The translations under genes were made by a program, and so were the position numbers. Shown here one piece after another: positions 1-7,521 of a DNA stretch of 64,000 nt. The stretch comes from Prevotella jejuni (GTDB lineage: Bacteria > Bacteroidota > Bacteroidia > Bacteroidales > Bacteroidaceae), in contig NZ_FZNZ01000013.1 of NCBI RefSeq assembly GCF_900187995.1, positions 1-64,000 of the forward strand. The letters are read 5' to 3'. Numbering within the stretch: position 1 is the first letter of the stretch; each line of letters opens with the position of its first letter. Below the pieces are notes generated by a model. That model was not told the origin of the DNA, made no database searches, and saw only the letters and a list, made by a program, of their open reading frames with translations.

Positions 1-51
1 TCCAGCATGGAAAGACTAACAGAAAGTAATAAACTAAAAGAACAACGAAAA

Positions 52-1608
52 ATGAAGAAAACAATGAAACAGCATTCATTCGCATCACGTTTAAATTCTT
101 TGGCACTCGTATTTGGTATCACCTTGGCTTTTGCTTCTTGTGCCAATGAAGAAATAGCGCAGAACTCAAATGGCAAAGATTACGATGTAAGCCTAACAAC
201 TTTCTCAACAGGCGACCCAGCAACCCGTACATCTATGGAAAGCAATGGTACGTTCTATTGGGAATCTGGCGATAAGATTTGGGTTAAAGATGATAATGGT
301 GCATGGCAGCAAAGCAGCAATGCTCCAACAGAAAAGACAGCCTACTTTAAGTTTAAAGTGCCTGGCAAGTTTACTAAAGACAACACCTATAAGGTTTATT
401 ATCCTGGTAAGAATGGTAATCAAGATCAAGTCTCAATCGTTGCTAACCAGAGTCAAGCAGAGCCAAACACTACAGCTCATTTTGGTACAGCAGGCGATTG
501 TGGTATGGCAGATGCTGCATGGTCAAATGCAAAGAATGGTTTTGCTTTTACACTCGACCATAAGGCAGCTTACCTTCTCTTCTTGCCACGTACCAGCAAC
601 ACAATTTTACAGGGCTGCTACTTGACTAAGGTAGAGGTTAATTCTGACAACGACATTACCAGTACTTACACACTCAACCCAACAACAGGCGAACTAACGG
701 GCACAGGGACAGGCAAACAGATTATCGTTTCAACAGGTGGTAGCGGAACTTACGCTAATGGCTTTCCTTTAAGCGCAGCTACCAACGGTGCATACGTCGT
801 AATAAAGCCAGGTACGCACATACTCAAGATCCGTTATTGGCTGAAGGACGTTGCAACTGGTATAGAGGGAACTATAACGAAGACATTACCATCAGCTACC
901 TACGACCAAAATAAGTATTACAATATCACTGCTAACCTTGACGTACGTGTTTACGATGGCGACCATTATTATATGTGGGACGCACAGGAACAGTACTGGA
1001 AGGGGCACGAATGGAGCCTTGGTGGTAGCCAGCCAACACTCAGCCAAGGTCTTACAGGCGCAACAACCTCAAATGATTACGCTAAGAGTAACGCAGACTC
1101 ACGTTACTACAACGAATCATTTACTTACGGTGCAGATAATAAAGCTACCCACACATCATGTAAAGACCTTCCCAACGTTAACGAGATGACATGGTACGTC
1201 GCAAAGGGCGAACCACGTTGGGACGCAGACGAATTATGGACAACAATGGGTCGCTTATATAAAGGTGGCATGTGGTTTAAGAAGAAAGCAAATATAAGCG
1301 GATACAATCCTAACACCGCAGTAGACGGAAACGATTGGCGAACAGATATAGTATCAGGAAACATCGGGTCTATCTCTTATACTCTTCCTTCCGCAGCCGA
1401 TGCTGGTAATTACTTCTATCTGCCCGCCTTGGGTGCCTACGTCTCTGGTCAGCTGCACAATGTTGGCAACGTTGGCCGATATTGGTTGTCGAGTGCTCCT
1501 ACGCGCTACAGAAACAATGCGTACATCCTGTACTTCGGAAGTGGTATCCTCTTCGTGGGCGCAACCGACCGCACCACCGGGTTATGGGCGGAGGCGTTAT
1601 TCGAGTAG
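52..1608 (+). CDS. Fimbrillin-like/FISUMP-type surface lipoprotein with DGR-like variable C-terminus
   Basis: Encodes about 518 residues. The N-terminus has a basic start, a hydrophobic stretch and a Cys after LAFAS, which reads as a Bacteroidota lipoprotein signal, so the product is probably exported and lipid-anchored. The start at 52 (MKKTMKQ) is chosen over an in-frame ATG at 7 because it gives a normal signal peptide. The middle resembles fimbrillin-like adhesin domains (segments such as FYWESGDKIWV). The last 100 residues follow the FISUMP/C-type-lectin pattern: YLPALGAY, G-LHNVG, YW-SS, NAY-L-F-SG, R--G. That layout is typical of targets of diversity-generating retroelements. Ligand and exact role are unknown. 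No reverse transcriptase lies in the window. Family-level call is fairly safe; adhesin function is inferred. Confidence 0.7.
   Translation: MKKTMKQHSFASRLNSLALVFGITLAFASCANEEIAQNSNGKDYDVSLTTFSTGDPATRTSMESNGTFYWESGDKIWVKDDNGAWQQSSNAPTEKTAYFKFKVPGKFTKDNTYKVYYPGKNGNQDQVSIVANQSQAEPNTTAHFGTAGDCGMADAAWSNAKNGFAFTLDHKAAYLLFLPRTSNTILQGCYLTKVEVNSDNDITSTYTLNPTTGELTGTGTGKQIIVSTGGSGTYANGFPLSAATNGAYVVIKPGTHILKIRYWLKDVATGIEGTITKTLPSATYDQNKYYNITANLDVRVYDGDHYYMWDAQEQYWKGHEWSLGGSQPTLSQGLTGATTSNDYAKSNADSRYYNESFTYGADNKATHTSCKDLPNVNEMTWYVAKGEPRWDADELWTTMGRLYKGGMWFKKKANISGYNPNTAVDGNDWRTDIVSGNIGSISYTLPSAADAGNYFYLPALGAYVSGQLHNVGNVGRYWLSSAPTRYRNNAYILYFGSGILFVGATDRTTGLWAEALFE
1473..1605 (+). other. Candidate DGR variable region (3' end of the lipoprotein gene)
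   Basis: The last 44 codons keep the invariant frame of known DGR targets (YW-SS, NAY, L-F, V, R--G) while positions usually encoded by AAC/AAT in template repeats are here TAC, ATC, CTC, TTC, GGT, GGC, GAC or ACC. That is the outcome expected from adenine-specific mutagenesis. A perfect hairpin begins 21 nt after the stop codon, as is common beside DGR variable regions. No template repeat or reverse transcriptase is visible here, so this would have to be a remote target. Confidence 0.45.
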
Positions 1609-1628
1609 TCCTTGCGATTGCTTTTTGC

Positions 1629-1656
1629 AGGTATCGCCCTCTAAAAGGCGATACCT
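1629..1656. repeat. Perfect 10-bp inverted repeat just after the lipoprotein stop
   Basis: Arms 1629-1638 and 1647-1656 are exactly complementary with an 8-nt loop. No T-tract follows, so it is a poor intrinsic terminator. Its place 20 nt after the stop of a DGR-like target matches the hairpin/cruciform that assists retrohoming in characterised DGRs. Confidence 0.6.
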
Positions 1657-1740
1657 TAAGCACCGCTGTAAGGCGTTCGACGAAAAAGGACCTCTGCCCA
1701 ACTTTCCTCGAAGGGAGGGAGTGCCTAACGGACAAGGCTT

Positions 1741-1935
1741 CTGCTAAATGCGTATTCCGTCGCTGCGCTCACCGTATCTGCGTGTTGGCGGATGCGTATT
1801 TAGCTACTCGTAGATACGCATTGCGCAGCTGTTAGATGCGTATCTAACAGCAGCGCTCACCGCATTCAGCAGCAGCGCTCACCGTATCTAACGGCATGTA
1901 GATACGCATTGTGCAGCAAGGGAATACGTATTTAG
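1741..1935. repeat. Palindromic repeat cluster built on GATACGCAT
   Basis: The 9-mer GATACGCAT or its reverse complement ATGCGTATC, with close variants, recurs at least six times in both orientations (near 1747, 1785, 1813, 1834, 1900 and 1923). The block AGCAGCGCTCACCG occurs twice in tandem near 1850-1880. No ORF with coding character covers it. The stretch 1609-2102 otherwise holds the hairpin at 1629 and no gene. Confidence 0.6.
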
Positions 1936-2102
1936 CAGGAGAAGGATGCAGAAAGGAGGAAAGAAGAGACGATGAAAGGCAGGAAACAAACCAAGAAAAT
2001 AGAATGGGGCAGCATGAAGATGCATGAAGAAAGCTGCAGAGGTGTGCTGTCCTACGCTATGATAAACAACAATAGTATTAATAAATTAAAGTCGAAAGAA
2101 TC

Positions 2103-2558
2103 ATGAAAATTCGTTTAGTACCAAAGAAAAATCCGCAGAAGCGGGAGGAAGTAAAGTTTTATGCTAACCCAGTTAACCTTGGGCATAAGTCGCTCGACGA
2201 CATTGCACGTGACATTGCGGGGCGTTCGTCCTTGACTCGTGGTGATGTGTCGAACGTGTTGTATAACTTTATTGATTGTCTGCCCCATTATCTCCGTGAT
2301 GGTTTCAGCATTCAGTTGGGCGAGTTTGGCTCGATGCGTGTCACACTGTCGAGCAAAGGAGCCGAGAAGGAAGAGGATTTTAAGACTGCAACCATTAAGC
2401 CTCGTGTTGTCTTCACGCCAGGCGGAGAATTGAAGCGAGAACTTGCCGCAAACTCCTACGAGTCGGTGAGGAAGAAAGAGGAAGCAGACAAGGATAAGAA
2501 AAAGGAGGATAAGAAAAAGAACGGAGGAGGAAGTGGCCCAGTAGCAGGCCAAGGATAG
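2103..2558 (+). CDS. HU-family DNA-binding protein with Lys/Glu-rich tail
   Basis: 151 residues. Residues 1-118 follow the HU/IHF-like fold seen in the Bacteroidota 'histone-like' family (DVSNVLYNFIDCLPHYLRDG, then LGEFGSMRVTLSS and a C-terminal FTPGGELKREL). Residues 122-151 are a disordered tail rich in Lys, Glu and Gly (KKEEADKDKKKEDKKK). Expected to be a cytoplasmic nucleoid-associated protein; the basic tail probably adds nonspecific DNA contact. It stands alone between repeat-rich stretches. Genome-specific targets cannot be read from sequence. Confidence 0.85.
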   Translation: MKIRLVPKKNPQKREEVKFYANPVNLGHKSLDDIARDIAGRSSLTRGDVSNVLYNFIDCLPHYLRDGFSIQLGEFGSMRVTLSSKGAEKEEDFKTATIKPRVVFTPGGELKRELAANSYESVRKKEEADKDKKKEDKKKNGGGSGPVAGQG

Positions 2559-2564
2559 TAAAGG

Positions 2565-2657
2565 ATATTGGCCTAATGGGCCTAATAGGGCTAATAAGGC
2601 CTAATAGGGCCAATAGGGCCAATAAGGCTAATAAGGCTAATGAGCCTAATAAGGCCA
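2565..2657. repeat. Degenerate tandem repeat of about 9 nt (GGCCTAATA type)
   Basis: About ten head-to-tail copies of a 9-10 nt unit alternating GGCCTAATA, GGGCTAATA and AAGGCTAAT begin right after the HU-like gene. It is low-complexity DNA with no ribosome-binding site or start codon context, and it probably varies in copy number by slippage. Confidence 0.75.
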
Positions 2658-2785
2658 ATATTCAAGAAAGAAAAAAGTTCGGTTTTAATAATACTGAATT
2701 GATTAATTTAGTTTTAATTATGTTTCCAGCGGGAAGGCATTGATGTGATATCAATGACGATACATCGGTAATTTAATTTTCGTTT

Positions 2786-2829
2786 CTTGCCCCTGTCACC
2801 ATGGTTGGTGTCATGGGGCAAGTTTTTTT
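2786..2829 (+). terminator. Strong rho-independent terminator
   Basis: Arms starting CTTGCCCC (2786) and ending GGGGCAAG (about 2815-2822), with further inner pairing CACC/GGTG, are followed by seven T residues. It ends transcripts reading rightward from the HU-like gene 230 bp upstream, or a short untranslated RNA from about 2665. No convincing promoter was found for the latter. Confidence 0.75.
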
Positions 2830-2836
2830 GGTGGTA

Positions 2837-3080
2837 GCTCGTTGGGAATTTTATCTCTCACCGATTTTCACAGATGAACAGAAGTCTTTCTGCGAACAGG
2901 GAGAGCCCACAAACGCCGGCAAGCGACGATAGATAACACAGAGCCTTTCTGCTAATCATCAACACCTAACAATTAACACCCAACACCCAGCAATAGCTGA
3001 AATGCTCTGTGTTATCGGTTGACTTAATGTCTCTGTGCCCCCTGTTATTCTGTTCTTCTGTGCAACTCTGTGAGAGAAAG
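2837..3080. repeat. Palindromic intergenic element, copy 1
   Basis: Begins GCTCGTTGGGA and ends near CTCTGTGAGAGAAAG. Its outer ends are imperfect inverted repeats (TCTCAC-GATTTTCACAGA against TCTGTG-AACTCTGTGAGA), and a nested pair (ATAACACAGAGC and GCTCTGTGTTAT) lies inside. Positions 2960-3001 carry an extra segment, absent in copy 2, that is the reverse complement of the 44-bp unit tandemly repeated at 20183. No coding potential. Confidence 0.65.
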
Positions 3081-3090
3081 AATACAAGGG

Positions 3091-3302
3091 GCTCGTTGGG
3101 AGTTTTATTTCTCACAGATTTTCACAGATGAACAGAAGCCTTTCTGCTCACAGGGAGAACCCACAAACGCCAGCAAGCGGCGACAGATATCACAGAGCCT
3201 TTCTGCTAATTTTGGTTATATCGTTCTGTGTTATCGGTTGACTTAATGTCTCTGTGTGCCTTTGTGAAGTCTGTTCTTCTGTGTAGTTCTGTGAGAGAAA
3301 AA
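3091..3302. repeat. Palindromic intergenic element, copy 2
   Basis: Direct repeat of the element at 2837 starting with the same GCTCGTTGGGA, about 210 bp, with the same nested inverted repeats but without the central insertion of copy 1. It ends at GTTCTGTGAGAGAAAAA. Confidence 0.65.
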
Positions 3303-3320
3303 GGAGAACATGAGAGAGAG

Positions 3321-3372
3321 CGGCCCCTCCCCCAACCCCTTCCCTGCGGGGGAGGGGTTGGGGGAGGGGCCG
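3321..3372. repeat. GC-rich long hairpin (C/G-tract palindrome)
   Basis: Arms 3321-3340 and 3353-3372 are perfectly complementary over 20 bp (CGGCCCCTCC...GGAGGGGCCG) and the stem can extend inward to a TGCG loop. Related C-run/G-run hairpins sit at 20635 and 35522, so it belongs to a dispersed family. No T-tract follows. Confidence 0.75.
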
Positions 3373-3388
3373 CTTCCTTTAACGTTAG

Positions 3389-3478
3389 CTGAAATGCTCT
3401 GTGTTATCGGTTGACTTAATGTCTCTGTGTACCTTTGTAAAATCTGTTCTTCTGTGTAACTCTGTGAGAAAAAGAAGA
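3389..3478. repeat. Palindromic intergenic element, partial copy 3
   Basis: Only the right half of the element at 2837/3091 is present, from AGCTGAAATGCTCTGTG to CTCTGTGAGAAAAAG. The GC-rich hairpin at 3321 lies between copies 2 and 3. The remainder up to 3604 has no gene. Confidence 0.6.
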
Positions 3479-3604
3479 CTCTTCAGATGTTTTGAGTGAT
3501 AAGGGCATCCCTTTCCGTATTTCTGTATGCTTTATAATATAGGAGCTTTAACAAATAACCCCATATTTCGGGAAAACCTTTCTTTCCTACAGAAAAAGGA
3601 AGAG

Positions 3605-4237
3605 TTATGCCTTTGTGAGCGACCTCCCCGTATCCCACAGTAGTCTTTTAGCCCAGCGAAGAACGACCAACGCACTTATTACTGCTACTGCCGAGTCTAT
3701 CCATGTTATATGCCAAAACATAGCGCAGAGTATTCCTATGATAGCTCCAATCTCTGTTAACGCATCTGAGAGGACATGGAGATAAGCTGCATGACTGTTG
3801 TAATCCGTTGTACCGTCGTGACCATGAAGTACAGAAGCACTAATCGTATTTGCCACTAAGCCTATGCCAGCTGTGATAAGTGCAAGTTCATAGTTGAGAA
3901 TCTCCCTCTCAGCAGTGAATCGTTCTACTGCTTCTACGATTATAAAGATAGCCATAAGAATCAATAGAATACCACTTGTAAAAGCCGATAGGTTCAGTAT
4001 TTTCTCTGTGTCATAATGAGTTGTTCCCTTGTTCTTCAATCTTCGTACGAGTATGTAAGCGGCCCAGTTAAGTCCGATAACCAATACGTGTGACCCCATG
4101 TGTACACCATCTGCGAAGAGTGCCATAGAATGGGAAGATAGTCCCACGATTACTTCAGCAATCATTACACAGAAGGCAAAGATTACCACAAAGGCTGTAC
4201 GCTTCTCTTGTGAAGAACGTTCTATGTTATTTGACAT
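3605..4237 (-). CDS. Cation diffusion facilitator (DmeF/CzcD-like), short form
   Basis: 210 residues with about six hydrophobic helices. Helix 2 carries ADGVHMGSH (D43, H46, H50) and helix 5 carries HVLSDALTEIGA, the paired metal-binding sites of CDF exporters. The HMGSH form and the ending AKRLLWDTGRSL resemble DmeF. Likely exports divalent metal (Zn, Co or Ni) from the cytoplasm using the proton gradient. The protein stops straight after the last membrane helix, so the usual cytoplasmic C-terminal metal-sensing domain of about 80 residues is missing; the frame shows no sign of a fresh frameshift. Metal specificity is not determinable. Confidence 0.85.
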   Translation of the reverse strand: MSNNIERSSQEKRTAFVVIFAFCVMIAEVIVGLSSHSMALFADGVHMGSHVLVIGLNWAAYILVRRLKNKGTTHYDTEKILNLSAFTSGILLILMAIFIIVEAVERFTAEREILNYELALITAGIGLVANTISASVLHGHDGTTDYNSHAAYLHVLSDALTEIGAIIGILCAMFWHITWIDSAVAVISALVVLRWAKRLLWDTGRSLTKA

Positions 4238-4307
4238 TACTTTCTTTATTTCCTATGTTTAGAATTTGTTTACATCAATACTGACGTCTGAATGTTATAA
4301 GCTTTGT

Positions 4308-5102
4308 TTATGAATTATTGATGACACCAAAATGAGTAAAGGCATTGCGTATTCCATCATTGTCAACACTTGTTGTTATATAATCAGCCACAGCCTTTAC
4401 GCTGTCATTCGCATTTCCCATTGCTACTCCGATACCTGCTGTTTGTAGGATACTGATGTCGTTCCCACCATCACCGAAGGCAATACATTCTTCCAAACTC
4501 AGTCCAAGATGCTTTGCCATTTGCCTTAAAGCATTCCCCTTGTCAGCTCCTTGTAAGGTTATGTCAGTAAAACTTGGATGCCAACGTGCTGATGTGCAAT
4601 GTGGCATGAAAGGTAAAATACCTTTCTCTTCTTCCTCACTGAAGAAAGGGGTAAGTTGTAAGACTGGTTGATAGAGAAGCGGTTCTACAGGTTTCTGAAT
4701 GTCTATATTATTCACATTCAAGTCTTGGACGAATACCTCATCAAAGATGCGTTTATGATTGTAAAGCGCCACATTAGTTCTACCACATACCAAAACAGAA
4801 TAGTCACGTCGACTTGCATCGTCAAGCATAGCTCTCACCTCGTTTTCTGGGATGGGCATAAGCGTAATGTCCTTGTCGCCAACGAAAGTCCTTGCCCCAT
4901 TGAAAGTGATATATCCGTCGATGAGATGACGAATAGAGTCGATATTATTTATAATCGCTACAGGGCGACCTGTAGAAATGAATATCTTCACACCTTGTTC
5001 CTTTGCTTGTTTGATAGCCTGTATTGTGGAGGCTGGAATCTGATGCGATTGGAAGGATACTAATGTTCCGTCTATATCGAAGAATGCTGCTTTTATAGCC
5101 AT
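4308..5102 (-). CDS. Cof-type HAD-superfamily phosphatase
   Basis: 264 residues. Motif I FFDIDGTLVS (D9 nucleophile, D11) is at the N-terminus, ISTGRP is motif II, and FGDGGNDISIL is motif IV, with a Cof-type (C2B) cap between. Such enzymes dephosphorylate sugar phosphates, pyridoxal phosphate or flavin mononucleotide in the cytoplasm. Substrate cannot be assigned. A promoter-like TATCTTTG lies about 20 bp upstream, giving a very short leader. The CDF gene follows after a 70-bp gap on the same strand and may be co-transcribed. Confidence 0.88.
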   Translation of the reverse strand: MAIKAAFFDIDGTLVSFQSHQIPASTIQAIKQAKEQGVKIFISTGRPVAIINNIDSIRHLIDGYITFNGARTFVGDKDITLMPIPENEVRAMLDDASRRDYSVLVCGRTNVALYNHKRIFDEVFVQDLNVNNIDIQKPVEPLLYQPVLQLTPFFSEEEEKGILPFMPHCTSARWHPSFTDITLQGADKGNALRQMAKHLGLSLEECIAFGDGGNDISILQTAGIGVAMGNANDSVKAVADYITTSVDNDGIRNAFTHFGVINNS

Positions 5103-5122
5103 GATGAATCTATTTTGGTGTA

Positions 5123-5130
5123 CAAAGATA
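5123..5130 (-). promoter_or_regulatory. -7 box of the HAD phosphatase gene
   Basis: TATCTTTG matches the Bacteroidota TAnnTTTG element on the minus strand. The -33 region is poor. The start codon at 5102 is about 14 nt from the expected start site. Confidence 0.55.
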
Positions 5131-5224
5131 CAAAAATATCTTGTAATGAGATAAAATAATGGTTATACAGTCAGTCTAAATAAATTAAATCCTACTCCTT
5201 ACAGCCTGTTCCTTATTTTTGTTG

Positions 5225-5232
5225 TACCTTTG
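5225..5232 (+). promoter_or_regulatory. -7 box abutting the trmB start codon
   Basis: TACCTTTG fits TAnnTTTG and lies only 4 nt before the ATG at 5237, which puts the expected start site at or just inside the codon. Either trmB mRNA is leaderless or another promoter is used. Confidence 0.5.
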
Positions 5233-5236
5233 CACT

Positions 5237-6034
5237 ATGAGTAAAGGTAAGTTACAGAAATTTGCAGAAATGGAAACGTTTAAGAACGTTTTCCAATACC
5301 CTTATAGCGTTGTCAGTGAAGTTCCGTTTGAGATGCGGGGACATTGGCGAGAGCAGTATTTCCATAATGACAACCCGATTGTCCTCGAATTAGGATGTGG
5401 TAAAGGTGAATATACTGTTGGATTAGCACGTGTCTATCCAAATATTAATTTCATCGGTGTTGATATTAAAGGTGCTCGTATTTATACGGGAGCAAAGCAG
5501 GCTTTGAATGAAGGATTGGATAATGTAGCCTTTCTACGTACAAGTATCGAAATTATCGACCGCTTTTTCAGTGAAGATGAAGTGCAGGAGATATGGCTTA
5601 CTTTCTCAGATCCACAGATGAAGAATGTAAATAAGCGTCTTACTTCTACTTTCTTCATGAATCGTTATCGTCGGTTCTTGGTTGATGGCGGGTTGGTCCA
5701 TCTGAAGACAGATTCTAATTTCCTTTTTACATACACCACATACATGGTCAATGTGAACAAACTACCTGTCTTATATCGTACGGAAGATTTGTATAACAAT
5801 GAATTAGGTGAAAAGGGTGTGACTGATTCTCAGATGGACGAGAAGACACGTGAGATTCTTGGTATTCATACTTATTATGAGAATCAATGGATTGAGCGTG
5901 GATTGAATATTAAGTATATGAAATTCCAGCTACCGAGAGAAGGAGAACTGGTAGAACCAGATGTTGAAATAGAACTTGACGATTATCGCTCGTTTAAGCG
6001 TACGAAACGTAGTAGCTTATCTACGAGTAAATAA
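5237..6034 (+). CDS. trmB: tRNA (guanine-N7-)-methyltransferase
   Basis: About 265 residues. The SAM-binding motif [15 protein letters not shown] follows the N-terminal leader, and [17 protein letters not shown] is the TrmB substrate/catalytic loop (usually FPDPWPKKRH...). It methylates G46 of tRNAs. The start at 5237 ([12 protein letters not shown]) matches the usual N-terminus of Bacteroidales TrmB; an in-frame ATG at 5219 lies inside the promoter element and is rejected. Monocistronic, divergent from the HAD gene. The PQMKN segment departs from the commonest Pro-Trp-Pro version but is normal for this phylum. Confidence 0.92.
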   Translation: MSKGKLQKFAEMETFKNVFQYPYSVVSEVPFEMRGHWREQYFHNDNPIVLELGCGKGEYTVGLARVYPNINFIGVDIKGARIYTGAKQALNEGLDNVAFLRTSIEIIDRFFSEDEVQEIWLTFSDPQMKNVNKRLTSTFFMNRYRRFLVDGGLVHLKTDSNFLFTYTTYMVNVNKLPVLYRTEDLYNNELGEKGVTDSQMDEKTREILGIHTYYENQWIERGLNIKYMKFQLPREGELVEPDVEIELDDYRSFKRTKRSSLSTSK

Positions 6035-6219
6035 TAAGAAGGTTTCCTTTTGACTACCAATGGCGTCTTGTCCTACATGCCTTAGGAGCTGATGATATTT
6101 CTTGGTATATGTTTATTTTCCATGTTTTATCAATGTCAGGACATGCAGAGTAAAGAGTGATAAATCTTTCTGAAACAAGATAGAAACGATACTCTATATA
6201 ACAAGAAAAGTTTAAATTC

Positions 6220-6309
6220 ATTTTGCTGTCATATTTAACATTTCGCTTATTTACTCTGTAAACGAGATAGTTATGAGCCTATGAATGATGACAGATATGA
6301 CAGCAAAAT
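6220..6309. repeat. 15-bp perfect inverted repeat in the trmB-lytT gap
   Basis: Arms 6220-6234 and 6295-6309 (ATTTTGCTGTCATAT and its complement) enclose 60 nt. No T-tract and no ORF. The remaining sequence between 6035 and 6727 is AT-rich with no gene that I can support. Confidence 0.6.
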
Positions 6310-6727
6310 TATTTTTAAGAATTTTGTCGGTTAGTGATAAAACACTTATTCAGGTGTAGAATAATTGTTTTTCATAAGGGATAAAAGATATAATCCCTAA
6401 TCTTTTTTCTTTTGTATATTACCTCTCGTGTGTTTTCTTTAGTGGACAAGTTTCCTGCTAACAAACTATATCTTGTTTGTCTGTCGTAGAACTCTTTTTT
6501 GCAGAATATATTCTAATTTCAGCTTAATCATTTGTCACAAAAGAATTGACCTTTTCGTAGATGATATTCGGGGGAAATGACATTGTGTAAAAGGGTGGGG
6601 GAATGTGCGATCTTAAAATCTTCTTCAAGAAATTGGTGTGTAATAAGAGGTTACTTTTACGCAATGGACTTACTTTGAGTAAACATTAATAGCCTCTTGC
6701 ATACAGTTGATTATGGGATCAATAAAC

Positions 6728-6784
6728 TAAAAGACACCAACTCCTATCTGTGCTGAAGCAGTAGATTGAAGCTGATGTCTTTTA
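6728..6784 (-). terminator. Probable terminator of the LytS/LytR pair
   Basis: On the minus strand the arms TAAAAGACATCA (6773-6784) and TGGTGTCTTTTA (6728-6739) pair with one wobble, 25 nt after the regulator's stop, and are followed by a T-rich GTTTATTG. Moderate quality because the loop is long (33 nt). Confidence 0.45.
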
Positions 6785-6810
6785 TATGTATAAAAGTTTT
6801 TAGATTAAAC

Positions 6811-7521
6811 TTATAATGTGTGTCCGTCAAGATAATCTTGAAGGATTGTCTTATAGCTATCAGAGATTGGTAGAATAGCATCACCGATAACAATACGGAA
6901 ACGGTCGATTCCATCAATCTTCTTCATGTGCACGATATAAGAACGATGAATGCGCATAAACTCTGGCTTAGGGAGTGACTCCTCTATCTTCTTCATGTTC
7001 ATCAGTGTCATGATAGGCTTATGGTCATTATTAAGATAAATCTTAACATAATCTTTTACTCCTTCTATATAGAGAATGTCATCAAACATAATCTTAACCA
7101 GCTTATATTCGCTCTTTACAAATATAAAGCGGTCTGTCGAGGCGTTCTCTGCCTGATGTGTAGTCTGGAACCAATCCAATGCTCTGTTAGACGCATCTAA
7201 GAAATCATCATAGCTGATAGGCTTCATCAGATAGTCTATAGCATTTGCTTTGTAACCATCAATCGCATACTGACTAAATGCAGTTGTGAAAATAATCTTA
7301 GTTTCCTTAGGTAGAATCTTAGCAAATTCAAGTCCACTAAGTTCAGGCATCTGAATATCTAAGAATATGAGGTCAACCCTATTCTCACGGATGGCTTTTA
7401 CGCCTTCTACAGCACTATTGAAAACGCCAATAAGGTTTAGGAATAGTGTTTTCTTTGCATAGCTCGCAAGCAAATCCGCTGCTAAAGGTTCGTCGTCAAT
7501 GATTATACAGTTTAGTGTCAT
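6811..7521 (-). CDS. LytTR-family response regulator
   Basis: 236 residues. N-terminal receiver with acidic pair D9/D10, phosphoacceptor D55 (IFLDIQMPELSG), the Thr of FTTAFSQYA and the Lys of LMKPIS; C-terminal LytTR DNA-binding domain from about residue 130 (FIFVKSEYKLVKI ... MRIHRSYIVHMKKI). Cytoplasmic transcription regulator partnered with the kinase encoded just upstream, whose last 26 bp overlap this gene, so the two are translationally coupled. Target genes are unknown; in this phylum such pairs often control envelope or nutrient functions. Confidence 0.92.
   Translation of the reverse strand: MTLNCIIIDDEPLAADLLASYAKKTLFLNLIGVFNSAVEGVKAIRENRVDLIFLDIQMPELSGLEFAKILPKETKIIFTTAFSQYAIDGYKANAIDYLMKPISYDDFLDASNRALDWFQTTHQAENASTDRFIFVKSEYKLVKIMFDDILYIEGVKDYVKIYLNNDHKPIMTLMNMKKIEESLPKPEFMRIHRSYIVHMKKIDGIDRFRIVIGDAILPISDSYKTILQDYLDGHTL

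Noticed and set aside
1400..1835. Open frames in other phases running past the lipoprotein stop
   Set aside because: The in-frame C-terminus has the normal length after R--G, so a frameshifted longer tail is not needed; the other frames lack family resemblance.
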